Assembly: GCA_020853095.1 (NCBI GenBank) | Contig: JADYZN010000061.1 | Span: 121,428 to 185,427, forward strand | Direction of reading: 5' to 3' | Length of the DNA stretch: 64,000 nucleotides | Source of the DNA: Phycisphaerales bacterium | Lineage (GTDB): Bacteria; Planctomycetota; Phycisphaerae; Tepidisphaerales; Tepidisphaeraceae | Part shown: positions 58,938-64,000 of the stretch, one piece after another | Numbering within the stretch: position 1 is the stretch's first letter | Layout: every line of letters starts with the position of its first letter | Translations under genes and position numbers: made by a program | The notes under the pieces: model-generated | Seen by the model: only the letters and a program-made list of their open reading frames with translations | The model's database searches: none | What the model was told of the DNA's origin: nothing

Positions 58938-60735
58938 GGTCTACCCCCTGGAACAGCTACGCCGGCTCATCCCGCCGCGCAATGTGAAGCATGGGCCGTC
59001 ACACAAACCGACTGGCAACAAATCCGCCGTTGATCGGTGCATGGCGTACCTGGCCAAATGTCCTGATTCAGTCAGCGGCAATCGTGGTCACGATGCAATG
59101 CTGCGGGCGGCGTGTGAATGCCTGCGATTCGGCCTGGCCGACGGCGATGCGATGGCGGTGCTGAGGTGGTTCAATGGCGAAAAAGCCGACCCGCAATGGA
59201 GTGAATCAGAGCTAACCCACAAGCTGGCCAGCGCAAAAGGCATGGTCAATGGGGATTTTGGTTGCCGGCTGAAAGAGCCGAAAAAACAACACATCGCGGG
59301 AGATAATGAGCCGGAGGCCGGGCCGGTGGACCGCAAAAACCCACTGCCGCTTGCACGCGGTTTTCGCACCGCAAGGTATATGCACGATGACGGGCCGACG
59401 CTGATATTCTGCGGCGACGAGTTTCATGCCTGGCGAAACAATTGCCATTCGCCGGTCGAAAACGCTCAAATCCGAAAAGAAATTTACGGCTACCTGGAGC
59501 CACTGGAGACCATCCGGCAAGCCGGCGAAAATGAGATTATCGAGCCGTTTAAGCCGCGCGACCGCGACGTAAACACGGTGATTGACGCGCTCAAAGCAGT
59601 TTGCCACTTGGCGGCGTCCGCGCCGGCGTGGATTGATGGGGAAGGGCCAGACCCTTCACAACTCATCGTCGCGCCCAATGGCGTCTTCACCATCACCGAA
59701 GAGGGCATACAAAAAGTATGTGAACCGACCCCCCGGCTGTTCGTGGCCAACGCGCTGGATTACCCCTTAATCACTGATGCGCCCGAACCAGTGGAGTGGC
59801 TGAAATTCCTCAAAGATATTTTCGAGGCCGATCAGCAGCGGATTCGCTTGCTTCAGGAATGGATCGGTTATGTGCTGACCTTCGATACCAAACTGCAAAA
59901 AATCCTACTCATTCTGGGTCCGCCACGATCAGGGAAGGGGACCATCGCGCGGATCATTACGCGGATCATTGGCGCGGATAATGTCTGCGCCCCCACCCTG
60001 GCGGGGCTGGCGACAAACTTTGGACTGTGGCCGCTCATCGGAAAACAACTCGCAATCATCGGCGATGCGCGATTGAGCGGCCGTTCCGATCAGGCAATCG
60101 TTGTCGAGCGCCTGCTGAGCATTTCAGGTGAAGACTCCCTAACCATCGACCGCAAGAACCGCGAGCCGCTGACCACGCGATTACGGGCGCGACTAATGAT
60201 GTTATCGAACGAAATCCCCAAACTCGCCGATAGCAGCAGCGCGGTGGCAAACCGATTTGTCATTTTGCCGCTGCAAAAATCTTTTCTGGGCCACGAAGAT
60301 ATCGGCTTAACCGACCGCCTATTAGCCGAGGTGCCGCAAATTGCCGCGTGGGCGATCAAGGGCTTGATGCGGTTGCGGGCCAGTGGGCGATTCACCGAGC
60401 CGGCGGCGGCGGACGACCTGCGGCAGGAAATGGCCGACCTGGGCAGTCCGATCAGCGCGTTCATCCGCGACTGGTGCAGGGTGGCGGCGGGCCAGTCGGT
60501 GGCGGTAGCCGACCTATATGCCGCGTGGTGCTGCTGGTGCATCGAGCAAGGCTCAAATCATCCCGGAACCGTCCAGATATTGGGGCGCGATTTGCGAGCC
60601 GCAATGCCGGGAATTACGGCATCCAAGCTGCGCGACGGTGACAACCGGGTACCAACCTACAACGGCATCGGCCTAACTTTGGCGGCGGCTGAGGCGGTTG
60701 CAGCGGACCGGGCCAAAAAGGCGGGTGAACGATGA
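58930..60735 (+). CDS. Phage/plasmid replicative helicase, D5/SF3 type
   Basis: 601 residues. The N-terminal part has a primase C-terminal-like domain (AVDRCMAYLAKCPDSVSGNRGHDAMLRAACECL, read in parts). The SF3/D5-like ATPase has Walker A LILGPPRSGKGTIARIITRIIG near 326-345 (read in parts), then LAIIGDARLSGRSDQAIVVERLLSISGEDSLTIDRKNREP (sensor and Walker B regions) and RLRARLMMLSNEIPKLADSSSAVANRFVILPL, where SF3 helicases have the Asn and Arg finger. It functions with the preceding primase and overlaps it by eight bases. Confidence 0.85.
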   Translation: MNKVYPLEQLRRLIPPRNVKHGPSHKPTGNKSAVDRCMAYLAKCPDSVSGNRGHDAMLRAACECLRFGLADGDAMAVLRWFNGEKADPQWSESELTHKLASAKGMVNGDFGCRLKEPKKQHIAGDNEPEAGPVDRKNPLPLARGFRTARYMHDDGPTLIFCGDEFHAWRNNCHSPVENAQIRKEIYGYLEPLETIRQAGENEIIEPFKPRDRDVNTVIDALKAVCHLAASAPAWIDGEGPDPSQLIVAPNGVFTITEEGIQKVCEPTPRLFVANALDYPLITDAPEPVEWLKFLKDIFEADQQRIRLLQEWIGYVLTFDTKLQKILLILGPPRSGKGTIARIITRIIGADNVCAPTLAGLATNFGLWPLIGKQLAIIGDARLSGRSDQAIVVERLLSISGEDSLTIDRKNREPLTTRLRARLMMLSNEIPKLADSSSAVANRFVILPLQKSFLGHEDIGLTDRLLAEVPQIAAWAIKGLMRLRASGRFTEPAAADDLRQEMADLGSPISAFIRDWCRVAAGQSVAVADLYAAWCCWCIEQGSNHPGTVQILGRDLRAAMPGITASKLRDGDNRVPTYNGIGLTLAAAEAVAADRAKKAGER

Positions 60736-60995
60736 AAAACGCACTTTGGTCCGCAGTGGTCCGCGGACCTAACCATTTCTACGCGACGGAAGATTTTCAT
60801 TCCTATGCATGTGGGGATGGAAATAGAAAGGTACGCGGACCATCGCGGACCACACTGGCAAATGAAGAGCCAGTGATTCACCGCCAATGGGACCACCTGG
60901 ACCAGCAAGCCGCACGTGAAGGAAGGGCACTGCGGACCTTGGACGCGATAAGACCCCGACGCCGGCGGCATGGGGAGAAAAGGGGGAAGCGATGA
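60732..60995 (+). CDS. Small hypothetical protein, 87 aa
   Basis: A basic short protein (MKNALWSAVVRGPNHFYATEDFHSY; tail PRRRRHGEKRGKR). No family recognised. It begins four bases inside the helicase gene and continues the run of overlapping genes. Confidence 0.45.
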   Translation: MKNALWSAVVRGPNHFYATEDFHSYACGDGNRKVRGPSRTTLANEEPVIHRQWDHLDQQAAREGRALRTLDAIRPRRRRHGEKRGKR

Positions 60996-61237
60996 CCCGA
61001 TGGATACTCACATTACAGACCCAACCTTGCGACGTGCCGGAAAGCATTCGGATGAGGAAGTTGCTGAAGATCGCGCTGAGGGTTTGCGGGTTCAGGTGCG
61101 TTCTGATTAGCCGGGAAGGCACAGAGTCCAACGCTGGTGAACGATCAGGCAATGGGATGAGCCAGAACCCATCCGAAGGGGCAGAACGCGCCAGCGTGGC
61201 ACAGAACGCCAGCGATGGCGAAGAGGAGGTGTTCTAA
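60992..61237 (+). CDS. Small hypothetical protein, 81 aa
   Basis: No family recognised. The middle KLLKIALRVCGFRCVLISREG may be a short helix-strand unit, and the tail (NASDGEEEVF) is acidic. It overlaps the previous gene by four bases and ends before a small frame at 61238 that has GAGGAGG at a good distance. Confidence 0.4.
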   Translation: MTRWILTLQTQPCDVPESIRMRKLLKIALRVCGFRCVLISREGTESNAGERSGNGMSQNPSEGAERASVAQNASDGEEEVF

Positions 61238-61342
61238 ATGCTTTACCCCCTCCGCCCAGGTCAACATCCAATGGAGCGGGGGCCAAAAGACCGCGTGCCA
61301 GTCTTCCGTGAATGCTGCGGAAACTACGGGTGGGGGGGTTGA
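61238..61342 (+). CDS. Possible 34-residue peptide
   Basis: The frame MLYPLRPGQHPMERG... follows directly after the preceding stop (two-base overlap region) and has GAGGAGG about nine bases upstream. It contains a CC pair (FRECCGNYGWGG). It fits the translational-coupling pattern of the operon, but its coding status is uncertain. Confidence 0.3.
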   Translation: MLYPLRPGQHPMERGPKDRVPVFRECCGNYGWGG

Positions 61343-61368
61343 TTGAGGTTTTGAATGAAAGGAAAGCT

Positions 61369-61836
61369 ATGACAGGACGACCACCAAAGCCAATGGCGCT
61401 GAAGCGGTTGACCGGTACGGATCGTGGAAGCGGCGATGAGCCGCAACCGCCGGCGGACATACCGAAGATGCCTGACCACCTTAACGCCAGCGCCCGGCGG
61501 GAATGGCGGCGGCTGGTGAAGCAACTCCACCCATTGGGATTGTTGACCAGCATCGACGGGGATCAGTTGGCGCTCTATTGCGTGGCGTATGCCCGCTGGT
61601 GCGAAGCTGAAGCGGAGCTGGCCAGGTCGGGCGTTGTGGTTGTCAGCCCCAACGGCTACCCGATCCAGTCCCCCCATTTGGCCATAGCCACGAAGGCGAT
61701 GGAACAAATGTATCGCTACCTGGGGAAGTTTGGGATGAACCCCGTGGACCGGGCGCGTATCCACGTAACACCAGTGCAACAGGAAGACGCGATTGAACGG
61801 GAATTTTTCGGACGTGAATCTGTGAAAATTGGATGA
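61369..61836 (+). CDS. Phage terminase small subunit, P27 family
   Basis: The 155-residue protein starts MTGRPPKPMALKRLTGTDRG, the diagnostic P27-type opening (usual GRP.kPt.l..L.G..g), followed by MPDHLNASARREWRRLVKQLHPLGLLTSIDGDQLALYCVAYARW (read in parts). The small subunit recognises packaging sites and hands DNA to the large terminase. ATG 61369 has GAAAGGAAAGCT upstream. No large terminase follows up to the end of the window, unlike in ordinary prophages where it is usually the next gene. Confidence 0.85.
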   Translation: MTGRPPKPMALKRLTGTDRGSGDEPQPPADIPKMPDHLNASARREWRRLVKQLHPLGLLTSIDGDQLALYCVAYARWCEAEAELARSGVVVVSPNGYPIQSPHLAIATKAMEQMYRYLGKFGMNPVDRARIHVTPVQQEDAIEREFFGRESVKIG

Positions 61837-62081
61837 GGAACAAAATGGAATTCATAGACCTACAAAAAATCGTGGCAGTTAAAGGGGAGGCGTACCGGCA
61901 GGCGTTGGGGAGATTGGTTTGTGCCATTGAAGACTCCGCCTGTCCCACCGACCCCGAGACGCGACTGTCCGCACTGGCGGCGGCGGAAGAGTTGTTCATG
62001 AGCGGACACATGATGCTCCAAGCGGCCAAGGCCGTTTATGAGCGTGAAGCCCGACGAAAATCCAACCCGAACCTGAATTGA
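61833..62081 (+). CDS. Small hypothetical helical protein, 82 aa
   Basis: MRNKMEFIDLQKIVAVKGEAYRQALGRLVCAIEDSACPTDPETRLSALAAAEELF (read in parts) is helix-rich, with an Ala-rich middle. No family recognised. It overlaps the terminase small subunit gene by four bases. Confidence 0.45.
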   Translation: MRNKMEFIDLQKIVAVKGEAYRQALGRLVCAIEDSACPTDPETRLSALAAAEELFMSGHMMLQAAKAVYEREARRKSNPNLN

Positions 62082-62091
62082 GGAACCCCAC

Positions 62092-62370
62092 ATGAATAAT
62101 ATTCAACCTGGAATCCTGTTTGCCGTCATTCTCGAAAAAGACGGCGGGGAAGATGGTGGCGGCAACACCAGTGCGTCATGGACCTATACCGCGACTTCGA
62201 TCAGCGGAGAGACGCTTGGCCGCGAACTGTCTCCGCAATCTCCCCGCACAATCGGCAAGTGTTCGCCGGCAACGGAAGGTCAAGCCTACTACAGCGCCAA
62301 CGGTGAACTGGTGCTGTCGGTGGCGTTCGAGCGGCGGCGCTGCGTGGTCCTGAATCGGGGGCAACTGTGA
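62092..62370 (+). CDS. Hypothetical phage-type protein, 92 aa
   Basis: A small beta-rich protein with a Gly-rich loop (EKDGGEDGGGNTSASWTYTATSISGETLG, read in parts) and a C-terminal YYSANGELVLSVAFERRRCVVLNRG, typical of small phage structural or head-completion proteins (recollection, not a named family). It overlaps the next gene by four bases. Confidence 0.45.
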   Translation: MNNIQPGILFAVILEKDGGEDGGGNTSASWTYTATSISGETLGRELSPQSPRTIGKCSPATEGQAYYSANGELVLSVAFERRRCVVLNRGQL

Positions 62371-63086
62371 TTTGGACACCCTTTGCGGATCGGTGCCGCG
62401 ACTGCGGCCGGCGAAAGCGGCGGAGATACAACCCGCTGAAATTCGTCAACGGCGACCGGCTGCTGGATGACGATGGAAACGTCCGGCTTGACGATGATGG
62501 CAATGAAATGCTGTCGGATGGGGCGGGGGATCATTGCTGTTGCGGCTGGCCGGACCTGGATTGCCAATATTGCGGATCATCTTCGGCAGACACCCCCGAC
62601 AGTTTGACCTTTACGTTTGCTGGCGTCAGCGCTTGCAACACTTGCACCAGTTATGGGGGGACGACGTATAAGACCGACTTTGCACTGGACGGCGATTACA
62701 TCGTAGGAAACAACGGGAATATCTCGTGTGCCTACGTTTCGAGTTTCAATTTGTCAGAGGTGGGATACTACGGTTCGGGCTGTTTAAGCGTTTCGGCGTT
62801 GAAATTGACGCTGACGGCGAGCCTGTCGGTTACTGACTTGGCGATACCCCCGTTCACGCGTTCAGGCAAATGGACGATCAACGGCATACTGATATTCGTC
62901 GAGGGCGGTAAAACGTTTGAGGTATTCCGGGGGACGATCATTCCTTCACTGAGAACGGCCGCATTTTTCGATTGCTCCACCTGGGGGACATGCGACAACG
63001 AAGTGACGGCATGCGGCCAAACTGGAACCTGGACTTTCCCGGCAATCAATTACGGTGGTTCGTTAATGGTGGTGGCAAACCCATGA
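62367..63086 (+). CDS. Cys-rich hypothetical protein, 239 aa
   Basis: Starts at GTG 62367. The N-terminal 70 residues contain CRDCGRRKRRR and CCCGWPDLDCQYCGSSSADTP, so there may be a zinc-binding or disulfide-rich cluster. The remaining part is beta-rich (LKLTLTASLSVTDLAIPPFTRSGKW, read in parts) and ends CSTWGTCDNEVTACGQTG. No signal peptide is seen, which argues for zinc or Fe-S binding rather than disulfides. No family recognised; a structural tail or receptor-binding-type beta protein is one possibility. Confidence 0.4.
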   Translation: MIWTPFADRCRDCGRRKRRRYNPLKFVNGDRLLDDDGNVRLDDDGNEMLSDGAGDHCCCGWPDLDCQYCGSSSADTPDSLTFTFAGVSACNTCTSYGGTTYKTDFALDGDYIVGNNGNISCAYVSSFNLSEVGYYGSGCLSVSALKLTLTASLSVTDLAIPPFTRSGKWTINGILIFVEGGKTFEVFRGTIIPSLRTAAFFDCSTWGTCDNEVTACGQTGTWTFPAINYGGSLMVVANP

Positions 63087-63436
63087 AATGCCTTCAGTGT
63101 GAATATCGCCAGCGCAACTGTCACGGTGCCTGCGCTTGCACGGTGTCCGGCCGGGACATCACCGACCACGCCGACAAGGGGGATTGTCCCAAAGGATTTT
63201 TCAACACCCCCTCGGCCACAATCAAACTGGCGCATGGGGTGGTCGGGATCGCAAAAGCGGTGGCCGGCATCGACCGTGCGGATGGTGAGACGATCAGCAA
63301 GCGGATCGACCTATGTAAAGCGTGCGAGCATGCCAAGCTGGCTGGCGGATTACTTCGCAAGTGCGAACTGTGCGGGTGCGCTGTTCGCCTGAAGGTCCGC
63401 GTGAAGGGCGAATCGTGCCCGGCGGGGAAGTGGTAA
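63083..63436 (+). CDS. Small Cys-rich phage-type zinc-binding protein
   Basis: 117 residues with nine or more cysteines: MKCLQCEYRQRNCHGACACT, then ICKAC-type spacing DLCKACEHAKLAGGLLRKCELCGCAVRL and the terminal VRVKGESCPAGKW. The ending K..E.CP.GKW is a recurrent tail in small phage proteins (recollection). It begins inside the previous gene (ATGA). Function unknown; a zinc-binding protein that helps packaging or assembly is possible. Confidence 0.5.
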   Translation: MKCLQCEYRQRNCHGACACTVSGRDITDHADKGDCPKGFFNTPSATIKLAHGVVGIAKAVAGIDRADGETISKRIDLCKACEHAKLAGGLLRKCELCGCAVRLKVRVKGESCPAGKW

Positions 63437-63464
63437 CAAATTTTGAACCCAATGGAAGTGATTT

Positions 63465-64000
63465 ATGGATAGTGGAGCAATTCGAGACGCGGGTGGTATT
63501 TCAATTCCGGTGACGGTGGACCCCTCCACCATGAAGCCAGGATTTGAAGAGGTGAAGCGCATCATTGCGCGTTCACCCAATGTGATCAAGATCAAGCCTG
63601 AAATGGATTTTCAGGAAGGTCAGATCACCCGCGCCATGAACAAGGCCATCCGTGAAGCCGAGCGTGCATCGGCCAAACTTGCGGCAGATGTTCGACTTAT
63701 CAATGAGAAGTCGTTCGTTTTTGAACCACGGATTAAATTCAGTCCCGAAGCGGTCAAGGTGCGTGTTGCGGAAATGGTTCGCACGGCGCAGGAACAGGCC
63801 GCACGCCAGCAGATCGAGGTCGCGGCGAAGATCAAGTACGTGGAGGATACCCGCGTCATTGGGCCCCAGCCGCGAAGCATTGCGGCCAGAAACGAACGAA
63901 TTTTTGCTCGCACCCCTGAGCAACAGGCCATTCGCGACCGCCAGGCACAAATCATTGTGGGGATGAGAGATTCCGGCCGTGAAGCCAGAATTGACGAAGC
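63465..64000 (+). CDS. Long helical hypothetical protein, cut by the window end (possible tail/tape-measure-like)
   Basis: The frame opens with ATG 63465 (GGAAGTG upstream) and stays open to base 64000, 178 codons. The sequence begins MDSGAIRDAGGISIPVTVDP and is then strongly helical and charged (ITRAMNKAIREAERASAKLAADVRL; VRTAQEQAARQQIEVAAKI), with coiled-coil periodicity. Long helical proteins at this position in phage operons include tape-measure and minor structural proteins, but this cannot be decided from the fragment. The 3' end is missing. Confidence 0.7.
   Translation, partial: MDSGAIRDAGGISIPVTVDPSTMKPGFEEVKRIIARSPNVIKIKPEMDFQEGQITRAMNKAIREAERASAKLAADVRLINEKSFVFEPRIKFSPEAVKVRVAEMVRTAQEQAARQQIEVAAKIKYVEDTRVIGPQPRSIAARNERIFARTPEQQAIRDRQAQIIVGMRDSGREARIDE

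Larger units (their letters stand above)
53932..64000. mobile_element. Integrated phage-derived element (left end; right end beyond the window)
   Basis: The left boundary is a tRNA-Leu 3' fragment directly beside a tyrosine integrase. Genes to the right are small, mostly plus-strand, often overlapping by four bases, and include a XRE repressor, an excisionase-like protein, a RepB-type primase, an SF3-type helicase and a P27-type small terminase. No housekeeping gene is seen within it. No second copy of the attachment core was found up to 64,000, so the element is longer than 10 kb or its right end differs. It may be a satellite or a prophage. Confidence 0.85.

Overview
The window looks like a chromosomal segment of a high-GC, Gram-negative planctomycete, most plausibly of the Phycisphaerae. 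Four things support this: two tandem secreted proteins with VPLPA/PEP-CTERM-type C-termini; a secreted protein with the planctomycete N-terminal 'LESRVLLSA' motif; lipid A genes (lpxI, a divergent lpxB, an LpxL-like acyltransferase); and a planctomycete-type regulator tail at the left edge. This placement comes from motifs and is inference. 

Bases 1-53,930 are core chromosome. From left to right they hold an OmpA-like lipoprotein; lpxI; a secreted unknown protein divergent from leucyl aminopeptidase; a methyltransferase, zinc-ribbon membrane protein, cyclophilin and LOG-family run; tatC and a PilZ protein on the minus strand; a fused siroheme/haem enzyme (SUMT-HemD); a PIN/TRAM membrane protein; and an overlapping lpxB - MsbA-like ABC exporter - LpxL-like envelope operon. 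Then come rmlA-rmlB-rmlD (dTDP-rhamnose, no rmlC here), ftsY-nusB, an M48 lipoprotein protease, a catabolic L-rhamnose isomerase, thioredoxin and a DJ-1/PfpI protein. The two VPLPA-CTERM genes follow, each with its own promoter and terminator. After them lie an ABC-2 permease, RluB-type pseudouridine synthase, queG, accD, a DapA-family aldolase, mutY/murJ (convergent), a glycoside hydrolase, a tRNA with anticodon CGC, a family-4 uracil-DNA glycosylase, dnaA and mgtE. The core ends with a sugar-dehydrogenase-like propeller, a chagasin-like inhibitor, mdh, a LolD/MacB-like ABC ATPase plus FtsX-like permease, a CAP-domain repeat protein, recA and an HtrA-like protease.

At 53,932 the chromosome is interrupted. 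The 3' half of a tRNA-Leu (CAG) gene, with its own terminator, abuts a tyrosine-recombinase gene, and everything from there to the right edge looks like an integrated phage-derived element. Its order is integrase; decayed regulators; a XRE repressor divergent from the main rightward operon, with a palindromic operator lying in both promoters; small unknown genes; a cluster of GGTGCGC/GCGCACC heptamers around an AT-rich stretch; an AlpA-like DNA-binding protein; a RepB-type primase; an SF3/D5-like helicase; several tiny genes; a P27-family terminase small subunit; Cys-rich proteins; and a long helical protein cut by the window end. Nearly all these genes overlap by 4 or 8 bases, as expected of a single transcript. 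No large terminase, portal or capsid gene is present up to base 64,000.

The order integrase / divergent repressor / excisionase-like / primase-helicase / candidate origin / lone small terminase resembles phage-inducible chromosomal islands (phage satellites). An ordinary prophage whose structural genes lie beyond the right edge is the main alternative. This element is the most interesting object in the window.
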